Shown: positions 32,138 to 42,009, counted from the first letter of the stretch. The stretch: 64,000 bases of DNA from Streptomyces rimosus (GCF_008704655.1 NZ_CP023688.1:3162001-3226000), one strand, 5' to 3'. Notes: generated by a model not told the origin, from the sequence alone. Numbers and translations: made by a program.

Positions 32138-32869
32138 ATGACCACAGCTCCTCATCACCTCGCGTCCGTGTTCGTGGAGCTGGCGGGTGGCGGGGCGCCG
32201 GGGCCGCCCGGCGTCCCCACCCTGCTGGCCCGGCTCACCGAACGCAGCCGGGAACTGCTCGCGGTCCGGGCGACCGCGGTCACCTTCTCCCCCGGCGCCC
32301 GGGACGCCCCTCACGTGGCGGCTTCCGCGGCCGACGTACGCCGCCTCGAACAGGACGCGGTCGCCTGGCGGGAGGGCCCGGGCCCCGCCTGCCGCCACTC
32401 CGGCCGGTTGCTGGGGGACACACCGCTGACCGGGACGATGGCCCGGCAGCGCTGGCCGCGCTACGCGCCGCGCGCGCTGCAGCTGGGCTGCACCCACGTC
32501 GCTGCGCTGCCGATAAGGGGCCACACCGGACCGGTCGGCTCCCTGGTCCTGCTGGCCTCCCGGGAGACCCCGCTGACCGGTGACCTGCTCTCGCTGGGCC
32601 AGTCGCTGGCGGACTTCGCCGCGGTGACCCTGCTGCGCGAGCACGAGGTCGAGGCGGGCCGGGTGCTCGCCGCCCAGCTGGAGCACGCCCTGGCCAACCG
32701 GGTCGTCATCGAGCAGGCCAAGGGCGCGCTGACCGCCCGGCACGCCCTCTCCCCCGACACCGCGTTCACCATGCTGCGCGGCTACGCCCGCTCCCACCAG
32801 CGGCTGCTGACCGATGTCGCCCGCGAGGTGGTCGAGGGCCGGCTCGACCCGGGGCGGCCGCACAAGTAA
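32138..32869 (+). CDS. GAF-ANTAR regulator
   Basis: 243 aa from ATG 32138 with GAGGGG ahead. GAF domain ~20-170 (AVTFSPGARDAPHVAASAAD, GCTHVAALPIRG) and a classic ANTAR at ~185-235 (ALANRVVIEQAKGALTAR, AFTMLRGYARSHQRLLTDVA). The family acts as an RNA-binding antiterminator, often responding to a kinase or ligand bound in GAF. 21 bp after the previous gene: an operon with two ANTAR proteins of different GAF type. Confidence 0.92.
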   Translation: MTTAPHHLASVFVELAGGGAPGPPGVPTLLARLTERSRELLAVRATAVTFSPGARDAPHVAASAADVRRLEQDAVAWREGPGPACRHSGRLLGDTPLTGTMARQRWPRYAPRALQLGCTHVAALPIRGHTGPVGSLVLLASRETPLTGDLLSLGQSLADFAAVTLLREHEVEAGRVLAAQLEHALANRVVIEQAKGALTARHALSPDTAFTMLRGYARSHQRLLTDVAREVVEGRLDPGRPHK

Positions 32870-32999
32870 CCCGCCGCGACGCCGACCTGCCCTGCAAGGG
32901 TTCGTCAAGGCCCGCGCAAGGAGGGCGCCGCGGCGGCCGGGCAGCTCCCCCTCGTACGGGATCCGACCGAGGACCCGACGCGAGCATGGGGGAGTTGGT

Positions 33000-34328
33000 A
33001 TGTCCGTCACGGACTTCACGGCCACGGCCGGCCGGGTGGCGCCCGAGCAGGAGCGCCCCGCGGACCGGCCCGTCGCGGTACGCAGCGGCCCGGCGCCCCG
33101 GGCCGCCGTACGGCGCGACCCGGACCAGTGGCCGACGGTCTCCGGCACCAAGCGGGTGCTGGTGATCGTGCACACCGAGGTGTACGGCAGGCGGCTGCTC
33201 GATCTGCTGCCGCTGCTGGAGAGCGACCTGCGGGTCGAGGTCGCCTTCACCGTCCCGCCGCACGCCTTCAACGCGGGCGCGCGGCGGCTGCTGCGCGCCC
33301 TGGGGGCCACCGTCGTCCCCTGGGAGACGGCCGTGCGCACCGACTTCGACCTGGCGCTGGCCGCCGGGTCGCAGGGCATGGAGCAGGTGCGGGCGCCGCT
33401 GATCCGGATCTCGCACGGCGCCGGGCACCTTTCCCTGGCCCGGGTGGCCGACGGGGTACGGTCCGGCCGGCGCGGGCCCGGCGGCATCACGGGCCGGCGG
33501 TATCTGATGTGGGGCGGCCGGGTGGTGCCCCGCGCTGTGACGCTGGCCCACCGCGACGACCTCGCGGAGCTGGCACGCTGGTGCCCGGAGGCGCTGCCGG
33601 CCGCCGAGGTGGTGGGCGACCCCTGCCACGACCGCATCCGCGCGAGCCTGCCGCTGCGCCGCCGCTACCGTTCGGCGCTGGGCCTGCGGCGCGGCCGGAA
33701 GCTGGTGCTGGTGACCTCCACCTGGGGACGGCGCTCGGCCTTCAACCGGCTGGACGCGCTGCTCCCCCGGCTGCTGTCCGAACTGCCGCGCGACACCTAC
33801 CGTACGGCGCTGCTGGTCCACCCCAACGTGTGGTCGCGGTACGGGCACTGGCAGCTGCGCGCCTGGCTCGCCGGGTGCCGGCGGGCGGGGCTGCACGTAC
33901 TGCCGCCGGACGCGGACTGGCGCCCGCCGCTGATCGCCGCGGACTGGATCATCGGGGACTACGGGTCGGTGACGCTGTACGGGGCGATGTCCGGCGCGCC
34001 CATCCTGCTCAACCGCTTCCCGCACGAGGACGCCAACCCGGCCTCGCCCGGCGTCGAGCTGGCGCTGACCGCTCCGGCGCTGTCCCCGGCCCACCCGCTG
34101 GAGGCGCAGCTGCGCTACGCGGCACAGGAGTACCGGCCGGAGGACTACGCGCGGATCGCCGCGCGCATCACCTCCGAACCCGGCCACTGCCACCGCAACT
34201 TCCGCCGCCTGATGTACCGCGTGCTCGGCCTGGGCCAGCCGGCCTGCCCGCCGGTGACGCCGCCGCTGCCGATGCCCGCACCGCTGGACCCGGCGGGCGC
34301 GGGCGGGGACGCGGAGGTGTCCGCATGA
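33000..34328 (+). CDS. CDP-glycerol glycerophosphotransferase-like protein
   Basis: 442 aa from ATG 33000, GGGGGAG ahead. After ~50 disordered residues comes a two-Rossmann GT-B-like fold: KRVLVIVHTEVYGRRLLDLL, ISHGAGHLSL (a catalytic-type His region), VLVTSTWGRRSAFNRL, LLVHPNVWSRYG and IIGDYGSVTLYGAMSGAPIL. These resemble teichoic-acid polymerase/glycerophosphotransferase segments, in particular HPN and DYGS. In databases such actinobacterial proteins are often mislabelled translation initiation factor 2. Function inferred: surface polymer or small-molecule transfer. Four-base overlap with the next gene. Confidence 0.75.
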   Translation: MSVTDFTATAGRVAPEQERPADRPVAVRSGPAPRAAVRRDPDQWPTVSGTKRVLVIVHTEVYGRRLLDLLPLLESDLRVEVAFTVPPHAFNAGARRLLRALGATVVPWETAVRTDFDLALAAGSQGMEQVRAPLIRISHGAGHLSLARVADGVRSGRRGPGGITGRRYLMWGGRVVPRAVTLAHRDDLAELARWCPEALPAAEVVGDPCHDRIRASLPLRRRYRSALGLRRGRKLVLVTSTWGRRSAFNRLDALLPRLLSELPRDTYRTALLVHPNVWSRYGHWQLRAWLAGCRRAGLHVLPPDADWRPPLIAADWIIGDYGSVTLYGAMSGAPILLNRFPHEDANPASPGVELALTAPALSPAHPLEAQLRYAAQEYRPEDYARIAARITSEPGHCHRNFRRLMYRVLGLGQPACPPVTPPLPMPAPLDPAGAGGDAEVSA

Positions 34329-34897
34329 CCGGGGGCCGCCTTGCGGGGGTCGCGCCGACCGCCGTCGCGGTGCTGCCGGCCGTGGTGGCGCGGCCGGTGG
34401 CGGTGGCGCTGGTGGACACACCGGCGGGCACGTACGTGGTGGTGATCGGTGACCCGGCGGAGGCGTACGGCGGGGCCGGCGCCGATGAGCACCTGGCCGT
34501 CGACCTGGACCGCTGCCCGGACGAGCGGCGGCGGTCGTGTGCCGACGCGCTGCACGGCGGCGGCCCCGAACCGGCCGTGCTCACGCTGCGGCGGCACCCC
34601 GGCTGTCTGGTCGTGGTCCGGCGGTGCACGGCCCGTACGGCGGAGGCGGTGGTGCGCGACGGCACCCGGCTGGCGGTGACCGCGACCGGCCCCGCACCGC
34701 CCGGACCCCGGGAGCTGCGGCTGCTCGCGTCGCTGCTGCACGGCTGGCTGGCGGAGGGGCTGCCCGTGAAGGCGCTGCGCTCGGTGCGGTTCCTCGGGGC
34801 GCGGTACGGGCCGGGTCAGGGCGTCGCGGGCGGTGGCGCCAGGTTCCGGATACGTTCCTTCAGGCGCCGGGCGTCGCTCGGGCTGAGGGTGGCGTAG
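34325..34897 (+). CDS. hypothetical protein coupled to the glycerophosphotransferase-like gene
   Basis: 190 aa from ATG 34325, overlapping the upstream stop (ATGA). Beta-rich start with AVLPAVVARPVAVALVDTPA, then two Cys (Asp-Arg-Cys and Arg-Arg-Ser-Cys) and a helical end (ELRLLASLLHGWLAEGLP). No family recognised. The last 82 bp overlap the convergent NB-ARC gene, and the residues they encode are basic and of low complexity, so an ancestral stop may have been lost. Confidence 0.7.
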   Translation: MTGGRLAGVAPTAVAVLPAVVARPVAVALVDTPAGTYVVVIGDPAEAYGGAGADEHLAVDLDRCPDERRRSCADALHGGGPEPAVLTLRRHPGCLVVVRRCTARTAEAVVRDGTRLAVTATGPAPPGPRELRLLASLLHGWLAEGLPVKALRSVRFLGARYGPGQGVAGGGARFRIRSFRRRASLGLRVA

Positions 34898-37239
34898 CGG
34901 TCCAGGGAGGCGCCGTAGCGGTCGCGGGCCGTCGCGGCGTCGCCCCGGTCCTCGGCGGTCTGGCCCAGCATCTCCAGGACCCGCGCCTGCCAGTGGAGCG
35001 ATCCGGTGGCGCGGAACTCCTCCAGTGCCTGGGCCAGCAGCCGTTCGGCGGTGGGGTGGTCCCCTATGGCCTCGTGGGCGTGGGTCCGGCCGAGGAAGGC
35101 CAGGGCCCGCGCCGCGTCGTACGGGTCGGGGACGGCCAGCAGGTCGGTGCGCGCCCGGGTGAGCAGGCTGCGGGCCTGCCGCGGGCGGTCGGTGGCGAGG
35201 GCGATGTCGCCCAGGCACAGCCGGGAGAGGGCCGCCCCGCGGTCGTGGCCGATGGCTTCCCGTAGGGCCAGGGCCTGGGCGAACAGCGACTCCGCCAGCG
35301 GCAGCCGCCCGGCCAGCCGGTGGCTCTGCGCCAGGCCGTGCAGCGCCTGCGCCTCGGCCCGCCGGTCCTCCCGGGCCTTCGCGTCCTGAAGGGCGTCGGT
35401 GAACCAGACGACGGCCTCGTCCAGCTGCCCGGCGTTGTACAGGCCGTTGCCGCCGGTGGTCAGCATCCGGCTGACGCCCTGCGGGTGCCCGGCGCGCCGG
35501 GCGGCTTCCAGGCCGAGCCGGTGGGCCTCGATCCACAGGTCGTACGGGCGCAGCCGCAGGAAGAGCGGCTGGAGGGAGTCGACCAGCTGCCAGGTGACGG
35601 AGTGCCACCCGCGGTCGGCGGCGGTGCGTACGGCGGCCATCAGCTCGCCGCGCCCGGTGTCGAACCAGCGCAGCGCGGCGCCGGCGTCGGCGAAGGCCGG
35701 CGGCCGGGCGGGGAACACGTAGTCGCGGCGGAGCCGCCGGTGGGTGGGCGACAGGAGCGCGCGGGCGGCCGTGGCGGTGGCCAGATACCACTCCAGGGCC
35801 CGCCGCACGGTCCGGTCCCGTACGGCGGCGGTCTCCTCACGTTGCGCGCACTGGGCCGCGTGCAGCCGTACGAGGTCGTGGAAGCGGAAGCGGGCGGCGC
35901 GCGTGACGTCGTCCGGGCCCAGGTCCTCCAGCAGGTGGGCCTCGGCCAGGTCGTCCAGGAGGCGGTCGGCCTCGGACGGCGGGACCGCGCAGGCTGCCGC
36001 CACGAGCGGGCCGGTCAGGACGGTCAGCGGGGGCAGGGAGAGGAGGCGGTAGGCGCGGGCGGTGGCGGGCGGCAGACAGCGGTACGACTCGTCCAGCGCC
36101 GAGCGCACCGCGCGTTCACCGCCCAGTTGCAGCACCTCCAGGCGCCCGGTCTCCTGCGTCATCGCACCGGCCAGGGCGGCGACGGTCTGCCGGGGGCGGG
36201 CGGCCATCCGGGCCGCCGCCACGCAGACGGCGAGCGGCAGTCCGGCGCACAGGGCGACCAGTTCGCGGGCGGCGGCCGGCTCCCGGGCGACGCGCTCGCC
36301 GCCGACCCGGCGGCCGAGCAGTTCGACCGCGGCGCCCGGGTCGAGGGTGCCGAGCTCGTGGAAGACCGCGCCGTCCACGCCCAGCCCGGTCAGCCGGCTG
36401 CGCCCGGCCGCGACCACCAGGCTCCCGGCCGCGCCGGGCAGCAGCGTACGGACCTGGGCGGCGCTGACCGCGTTGTCGAGCATGACCGCGATGCGCAGCC
36501 CGGCCGTCAACGTCCGCCACAGCGCCGCCTGTTCGGCGGTCTCCGCCGGGACCTGCGCGGCCCCGAGGGCGCGGAGGAACGCCCCGAGGACCTCGCCCGG
36601 CCGCACCGGGCCGCCGGGCGCGTGGGCGCCGAGGTCCGCGTACAGCTGGCCGTCGGGGTAGTGCGCGGTCAGGCCCCGCAGCCAGTGCGAGACGAGGGTG
36701 GTCTTGCCCACCCCGGCGGGGCCGGTGACGGCGATGAGCAGCGGGCCGGTCGCGAGGTGGCCGGCCCGCAGCGTATCGAGCGCTTCGAGGTCGGCGGTCC
36801 GGTCGGTGAAGTGCGGTGGGGTACCGAGGAGTTGACGGGGCACGGGGCGGGGACCGGCCGCCGGTGGGAGATGTACGTCGCCGTGGATGGCGCCCGCCTG
36901 GATCACATGGCCGGTGACGGCGGTGGAGTCCTTGATGACGTTGGCCGTGTGCCTGGCATCGGGTGCCGCGAGGGTCATTCGGTGCCGTAATGCCGCGAGG
37001 AATTCGGCGAGCCCCGCGTTTTCCCGGGCGAGACCGGCGGCCAGCGCGGCCAGTTCGCGTACCGGCAGCTGATCTTCCGGGGCCGTGGTGGCGCGGTCGA
37101 GCAGATCCGCGGCGGAATTTCCCGGCGTGGGAAGTGCCGCGCCGAGTTCGGCGATCACCGCCCGCCATTCCGCGGGACGGCGCGCCGCACCGGCCAGCAC
37201 CGCCGTCAGTTCCGCCACCGACATCGGCACCACGGCCAT
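34816..37239 (-). CDS. NB-ARC/TPR STAND protein
   Basis: 807 aa from ATG 37239 (GGGGGAGG ahead, which rules out the longer frame). The N-terminal ~95 aa form a small helical adaptor-like domain. A conserved VIQAGAIHGDVHLPP linker follows, then NB-ARC with P-loop VTGPAGVGKTT (~171-181) and Walker-B-like IAVMLDNA. A winged helix (YRLLSLPP) and ~300 aa of TPR repeats (ALHGLAQSHRLAGRLPLAES) complete it. Cytosolic signal-transduction ATPase; the trigger is unknown. Divergent from the SARP-type relative across 222 bp. Lacks a DNA-binding domain, so it may be an effector or a regulator of its neighbour. Confidence 0.9.
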   Translation of the reverse strand: MAVVPMSVAELTAVLAGAARRPAEWRAVIAELGAALPTPGNSAADLLDRATTAPEDQLPVRELAALAAGLARENAGLAEFLAALRHRMTLAAPDARHTANVIKDSTAVTGHVIQAGAIHGDVHLPPAAGPRPVPRQLLGTPPHFTDRTADLEALDTLRAGHLATGPLLIAVTGPAGVGKTTLVSHWLRGLTAHYPDGQLYADLGAHAPGGPVRPGEVLGAFLRALGAAQVPAETAEQAALWRTLTAGLRIAVMLDNAVSAAQVRTLLPGAAGSLVVAAGRSRLTGLGVDGAVFHELGTLDPGAAVELLGRRVGGERVAREPAAARELVALCAGLPLAVCVAAARMAARPRQTVAALAGAMTQETGRLEVLQLGGERAVRSALDESYRCLPPATARAYRLLSLPPLTVLTGPLVAAACAVPPSEADRLLDDLAEAHLLEDLGPDDVTRAARFRFHDLVRLHAAQCAQREETAAVRDRTVRRALEWYLATATAARALLSPTHRRLRRDYVFPARPPAFADAGAALRWFDTGRGELMAAVRTAADRGWHSVTWQLVDSLQPLFLRLRPYDLWIEAHRLGLEAARRAGHPQGVSRMLTTGGNGLYNAGQLDEAVVWFTDALQDAKAREDRRAEAQALHGLAQSHRLAGRLPLAESLFAQALALREAIGHDRGAALSRLCLGDIALATDRPRQARSLLTRARTDLLAVPDPYDAARALAFLGRTHAHEAIGDHPTAERLLAQALEEFRATGSLHWQARVLEMLGQTAEDRGDAATARDRYGASLDRYATLSPSDARRLKERIRNLAPPPATP

Positions 37240-37461
37240 CGCCTCCCCCGCCCGCGCGATCCCGGACCCCCACCCCCGGGAACCGGTGACCGACCGCCGG
37301 TGAAGGTCTACCCGCGTCATGGGAAAACAGGCCCGGGGCGACTTCGAGCGGCATATTCCGGCCACTGCGCAGGATCAAGAAACGGTCTCTGGTGAGTGCG
37401 GGTGACGGCGTGTCATTCTGTGCCGTAAGTGAGCGGGGCGTACCGGAGAGAAGGTTCGCTC

Positions 37462-40400
37462 GTGCACGTCGACATCCGCGTCCTGGGCCCCGTGGACATC
37501 CGTCTGAACGGCCGCCCCGACCCCCTCGGATCGCTCAAGGAACGGGCCCTGCTGGCCGCGCTGTCGGTGGACGCGGGCCGCCCCGTGCCGCTCGATACGC
37601 TCATCGCGCGCCTGTGGGACGACCACCCGCCCGCGAAGGCCCGCGCCGGACTGCACTCCTACGCCGCCCGCCTGCGCCGCCGGCTGCGCGCGGGCGACGG
37701 GAGCGCCGCGCTCACCCAGCAGGCGCACGCCTACACCCTCGACGTGCCGCCCGGCCAGGTGGACTGCCACCGCTTCCGGGACCTGGCCGCCCGGGCCCGC
37801 GCGCTGGCGGACGCCGGGGACGACTCCGGCGCGCTGGCCGTGTTCGAGGAAGCGGAGGCGCTGTGGCGGGGCGAACCGCTCTGCGGTCTGTACGGGCTGT
37901 GGGCCGAGGGCGTACGGGCCCGGCTGGCCGAACACCGCCTGGCCGCGACGCTCCGGCGGCTCGCCATCGGGCTGCGCCGGGGCCGGTTCGCCGAACTCAC
38001 CGGCGAACTGGCCGCGCTGTGGGAGCAGCACCCCACGGACGAGGACCTGGTGGCCCAGCTGATGATCGCGAACTACGGCTGCGGGCGGCAGGCGGACGCC
38101 CTGCGCGCCTACGAGACGACGCGGCGGCGGCTCGCCACCGAGCTGGGGACCGCGCCGGGCGAGGCCCTGGCCCGCGTTCATCGGCACATCCTGGACGGCG
38201 CGCCGGTCGACCGGCTGCTGCCGCGCGGCGCACCGCCGCCCACCGCCGCGGCGCCTCCCGCCACTGCGGCGCCTGGTCCGGGTGCGCCGCCGGTGCCCGA
38301 CAATCTGCCCAGCCACGGCGAACTGGTCGGCCGCGAGGACGAACTGCGCGTGCTGACCGGCCCCGTACGGGACGGCGCCGTCATCGCCCTCCAGGCCATC
38401 TCCGGCATGGCGGGCGTCGGCAAGTCGCTGCTCGCCATACACCTGGCCCACCGGCTGGCGCGGCGCTACCCCGACGGCCGGATCTACCTCGACCTGTGCG
38501 CCCACGCGCCCGGCCGCCCGCCGCTGACCCCGCAGGCCGCCCTGGCCGCGCTGCTGCGCGTGCTCGGCGTCCCGGCCGACGGCATCCCGCGCGACCCGGA
38601 CGCGCTGACCTCCCTGTGGCGCGCCCTGCTCAGCACCCGGCGCGCCGTGGTCGTACTGGACGACGCCGCCGGGCCCGACCAGGTCAGGCCGCTCCTCCCG
38701 GTCGGCTCCCGGTCGCTGACGATCATCACCAGCCGGCGGCGGATGGCGGGCGTGCCCGGCATCCGGCCGGTCTTCCTGGACGTACTGCCGCCGCAGGACG
38801 CGGCCACGCTCTTCGTCCGGCTGGTCGGCGACGACCGCGCGGGCGACCCCGCCGAGGTGGCCACCGTGGTACGACTGTGCGGGCGCCTGCCGCTGGCGGT
38901 CGAACTGGCGGCGGGGCGGCTGGTCTCCCGGCCCTCCTGGACCACCGCCCACCTCGTCCAGCGGCTCTCCCGGGGGCACGGGCGCCTCGGCGAGATCCGC
39001 GACCCGTACCGCGACATCGCCCGCGTCTTCGAGATGTCGTACTACACGCTCGACGACGAACAGCGCACCGTCTTCCGGCTGCTGGCCCTCCACCCGGGCC
39101 CGCAGTTCGGCCCGCACGCGGCCGCCGCGCTGACCGGACTGCCCCTGGCGGCGGCCGAGCGGACCGTCGAGGCGCTGCTCGACGCGCACCTCGTCCAGGA
39201 GCCGGAAGCGGACCGCTACCAGTACCACGACCTGATCGCCGAATACGCGCTCACCCTGGCCGCCGGGGACCCGCCGGAGGTACGCGAAGCAGCCCTGCAC
39301 CGGCTGTCCGCGTTCTACCTCTGCGCGGCGGACCGGGCGGACCGGCTGGTCAACCCGCGCCGCTCGCGCCTGGACGTGCCGTACACGCCCGACCCCGAAC
39401 TGCTGCCCCGGTGGAACGGGGCGCAGGAGGCCAAGGAATGGCTGGCGGCGGAGCACCAGGCGCTGTTCGCCGCCGAGCAGCACGCCCGTACGCACGGGGC
39501 CCCGGACCGCGCGGCCTGGTTCGGCCACGTCCTCGCCGCCTTCCTCGACACCGAGGGCCACTGGGCCGAGGCCGAGCGCATCCACCGGCACGCGGCGCTG
39601 TACTGGCAGCAGTGCCGCGACCGGCGCGCGGAGGCCAGGGCACAGACCGACCTCAGCACCACGCACGCGCACGCCGGCCGCTACCCGCAGGCGGAGGCCG
39701 CCGGGCGGCGGGCGCTGGAACTGGCCCGCGCGGTGGGCGACACCGAAGCGGAGGCGGAGGCCCTGCAAAAACTGGGCGTGCTGCACTGGCACCGGGGCGA
39801 ATACCGGTCGATGCTCGCGGTGCAGAGCGCGGCGGTGGAACTGCGGATGCGGTCCGGAGACCGCTGGAACCAGGCGCGCAGCACCAATAACCTCGGGATC
39901 GCACATTTGCACCTGGGCGATCCCGCCGCGGCGATGCTCCATTTCCGGCGAGCACTGTCCATGTTCCGGGAAATCGGCGACAAGCGTGGTGAGACGCAGT
40001 CGCTGAACAATCTCGCGGACGCGCAATTGCACACGGGGGAACAGGAAGCCGCGCGGACCTCTTTCGCCCAGGCGCTCGCGATCGCCGCGGAATCCGGCAG
40101 CCGCTCGGAACAGGCGATGGCGCGGATCAATCTCGCGTCCACGTTCCGCATGCCGCAGGAACTCGGCGCGGCCCTCGGACTGTACGCGGAAGCGCTGCGG
40201 TCCTTCCAGCAGTTGGGCGACCGCCGGAACGAGACCATCACCCTGGTGAACACGGGGAACGCCCTGCGGGATTCCGGGGAATTCGCGGCGGCGGGCCGGC
40301 ACTACGAAAAAGCGCTGGAACTGGCCCGGACCATCGGAGCGGGCCTGGAGGAGGCGCAGGCACTACGCGGCCTGGGCGTCACCGGCCACCGGCTCGGACT

Positions 40401-40644
40401 GCTGGAAGTGTCCGCAGGCCACCTGGAACTGGCACTGAGTGTCGCCCGCCGGATCGGCTCCCCGGAGGAAGAGGCCCGCTCCTGCGACGCGCTCGCGGAA
40501 CTCCACCTGGCGAACGGGGACCGGGGAAAGGCCGGGGCGTTGTGGCGGATCGCGCTGGAGTTGTTCGAACGGCTCGATGCGTTCGAATTTCAGCGGGTGG
40601 AGGAACGGGCGATGCAGGTAGGGTGCATCGATCTACGCGAATAG
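37462..40644 (+). CDS. SARP-NB-ARC-TPR transcriptional regulator (AfsR-like)
   Basis: 1060 aa from GTG 37462 (AGAAGG ahead). Residues ~1-95 are an OmpR-like winged HTH (IRVLGPVDIRLNGRPDPLGS), and ~100-245 the bacterial transcriptional activator domain. A Pro/Ala linker, NB-ARC at ~290-560 (P-loop GMAGVGKSL at ~315, VVLDDAA, RLCGRLPLAVEL), and ~12 TPR units to the end. The AfsR pattern: ATP-dependent activation of secondary-metabolite or differentiation genes. GC content falls in the last ~800 bp (more A/T third bases), unlike the first half. Confidence 0.94.
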   Translation: MHVDIRVLGPVDIRLNGRPDPLGSLKERALLAALSVDAGRPVPLDTLIARLWDDHPPAKARAGLHSYAARLRRRLRAGDGSAALTQQAHAYTLDVPPGQVDCHRFRDLAARARALADAGDDSGALAVFEEAEALWRGEPLCGLYGLWAEGVRARLAEHRLAATLRRLAIGLRRGRFAELTGELAALWEQHPTDEDLVAQLMIANYGCGRQADALRAYETTRRRLATELGTAPGEALARVHRHILDGAPVDRLLPRGAPPPTAAAPPATAAPGPGAPPVPDNLPSHGELVGREDELRVLTGPVRDGAVIALQAISGMAGVGKSLLAIHLAHRLARRYPDGRIYLDLCAHAPGRPPLTPQAALAALLRVLGVPADGIPRDPDALTSLWRALLSTRRAVVVLDDAAGPDQVRPLLPVGSRSLTIITSRRRMAGVPGIRPVFLDVLPPQDAATLFVRLVGDDRAGDPAEVATVVRLCGRLPLAVELAAGRLVSRPSWTTAHLVQRLSRGHGRLGEIRDPYRDIARVFEMSYYTLDDEQRTVFRLLALHPGPQFGPHAAAALTGLPLAAAERTVEALLDAHLVQEPEADRYQYHDLIAEYALTLAAGDPPEVREAALHRLSAFYLCAADRADRLVNPRRSRLDVPYTPDPELLPRWNGAQEAKEWLAAEHQALFAAEQHARTHGAPDRAAWFGHVLAAFLDTEGHWAEAERIHRHAALYWQQCRDRRAEARAQTDLSTTHAHAGRYPQAEAAGRRALELARAVGDTEAEAEALQKLGVLHWHRGEYRSMLAVQSAAVELRMRSGDRWNQARSTNNLGIAHLHLGDPAAAMLHFRRALSMFREIGDKRGETQSLNNLADAQLHTGEQEAARTSFAQALAIAAESGSRSEQAMARINLASTFRMPQELGAALGLYAEALRSFQQLGDRRNETITLVNTGNALRDSGEFAAAGRHYEKALELARTIGAGLEEAQALRGLGVTGHRLGLLEVSAGHLELALSVARRIGSPEEEARSCDALAELHLANGDRGKAGALWRIALELFERLDAFEFQRVEERAMQVGCIDLRE

Positions 40645-40931
40645 ATGATTTGACTCTGATCGCTTCTTCGGCTTTCCTGGCCGCTACGTAACGATCACGT
40701 ACGCCGCTTGCCAGGAGATTGAAGCAAGTTGATAGCTGCTGACCACTCTCAGGTCGCCATAGTGGCCGACCAGGCACCGCCACGGTCCGAACTTCGCAAG
40801 GTACCCGTCGTCGACCCCTCAAGGTTCACGGTCGGAACACGGTCGATAGTTGTCATGACCCGTGAGGAATCCACCCGACGGTTCTCGAAAGAAGTCAAAC
40901 CCGTGTGCATGCCCTCCTGACGAGGGCGACG
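40645..40931. other. 287-bp AT-richer intergenic region
   Basis: Between the SARP gene and the lysR terminator. Noticeably lower GC than its surroundings. No ORF with start signals and no convincing promoter or RNA structure. I see nothing assignable. Confidence 0.5.
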
Positions 40932-40957
40932 GGGGCGGACGCCAAGGCGCCCGCCCC
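40932..40957 (-). terminator. lysR terminator hairpin
   Basis: GGGGCGGACGCC and GGCGCCCGCCCC, one mismatch, tight loop, directly after the lysR stop. Confidence 0.65.
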
Positions 40958-40959
40958 GC

Positions 40960-41919
40960 TCACATCCTGATCGGCAACGGCCCATCGTTCCGCACCAGCC
41001 ACTCCCGGTACGCCGTGCTCTCCCAGGCCACCTCCATGTACGAGGCGGTGAGGTCGGCGAAGAGGGCGTCGGCGGGGGCGGCCGGGGCGGCGCCGGGGCG
41101 GTGGGCCATGAAGAGGCGGACGGCCAGGGGGTCGCCGCGCAGGGGGCGGACGGCCATGCCGTACCGGGGGCGGGAGGTCGGCTGGCAGGGGGTGACCACC
41201 TCGCCCGCCGCGACCAGGTCGGCCGCGGTGAGGTAGTCCCCGTGCACCACTCGGGGGTCCAGGCCCGCCGCCGCGAAGACCCGGCGCAGCCCGGTCCACT
41301 CGCCGTCCACCGACGGGTCCACCATCCACTGGTCATCGGCCAGGTCGGCGAGTTCGACCACCGGCCGGCGGGCCGCCGGGTGATTCACCGGCAGGGCGAC
41401 GAACTGCGGTTCTCGGGCGAGCAGTTCGCGCTCGACCAGCCCGTCGGGGCGGCGCAGCGGCGCCCCCTCCACCTCGTGCACGAAGGCCACGTCGAGCTGG
41501 CCCATCGCGACCATCTGGAGCAGCGCGTTGGCGGACACGTCGATGCGGATGGTGGTCTCGGTGTCGGGCAGCCGGGCCCGCAGCCGCCGCAGCCAGCCCG
41601 CGACGGCCCGGCTGCTGGTGCTGCCGATGCGCAGCCGGGAGCCGCCGGCCCGCAGTGAGGCGGAGGCGATCTCGTCGACCAGTGCCCGCATGTCGGCCAC
41701 GATCGGCCGGGCCCGGCTCAGCACGGAGTGCCCCAGCGGCGTCGGCCTGCTGCCGGTCCGCTCGCGGAAGAACAACTGGCCACCCAGGGCGTTCTCGATG
41801 CGGCGGAGCTGTGCCGTCAGGGAGGGCTGGGTCATGCCCAGCTGCCGGGCCGCCTTGCGTACGCTGCCGGCGTCGGCGATCGCGCACAGCGCACGAAGGT
41901 GCCTCACTTCGAGCTCCAC
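40960..41919 (-). CDS. snpR: LysR family regulator of snapalysin (SnpR type)
   Basis: 319 aa from GTG 41919. N-terminal LysR HTH ([39 protein letters not shown]) and an effector-binding domain ([29 protein letters not shown]). Divergent from the metalloprotease gene across 225 bp; in streptomycetes a LysR activator directly precedes snpA in the same layout. A T-N11-A site lies between them. Assignment rests on this arrangement. Confidence 0.88.
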   Translation of the reverse strand: MELEVRHLRALCAIADAGSVRKAARQLGMTQPSLTAQLRRIENALGGQLFFRERTGSRPTPLGHSVLSRARPIVADMRALVDEIASASLRAGGSRLRIGSTSSRAVAGWLRRLRARLPDTETTIRIDVSANALLQMVAMGQLDVAFVHEVEGAPLRRPDGLVERELLAREPQFVALPVNHPAARRPVVELADLADDQWMVDPSVDGEWTGLRRVFAAAGLDPRVVHGDYLTAADLVAAGEVVTPCQPTSRPRYGMAVRPLRGDPLAVRLFMAHRPGAAPAAPADALFADLTASYMEVAWESTAYREWLVRNDGPLPIRM

Positions 41920-41996
41920 GACCGGAGCATAACGACGTTTGCGCACGTCACACCAGACTCTCCGGTCAGGCTCGGGGTCTGTTTCCGCCGGGGGTA

Positions 41997-42009
41997 TCAC
42001 CTGGTGCTA
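41997..42009. promoter_or_regulatory. LysR-type T-N11-A site
   Basis: TCACCTGGTGCTA with dyad core CACC-T-GGTG, in the lysR-snpA interval about 135 bp before snpA. Confidence 0.4.

Noticed and set aside
37375-37461. longer start (37429) for the SARP gene
   Set aside because: Residues before GTG 37462 do not fit the IRVLGPV start of SARPs and AGAAGG is spaced for 37462.
37375-40302. 975-aa minus-strand ORF opposite the SARP gene
   Set aside because: Shadow; no start signals or domains.
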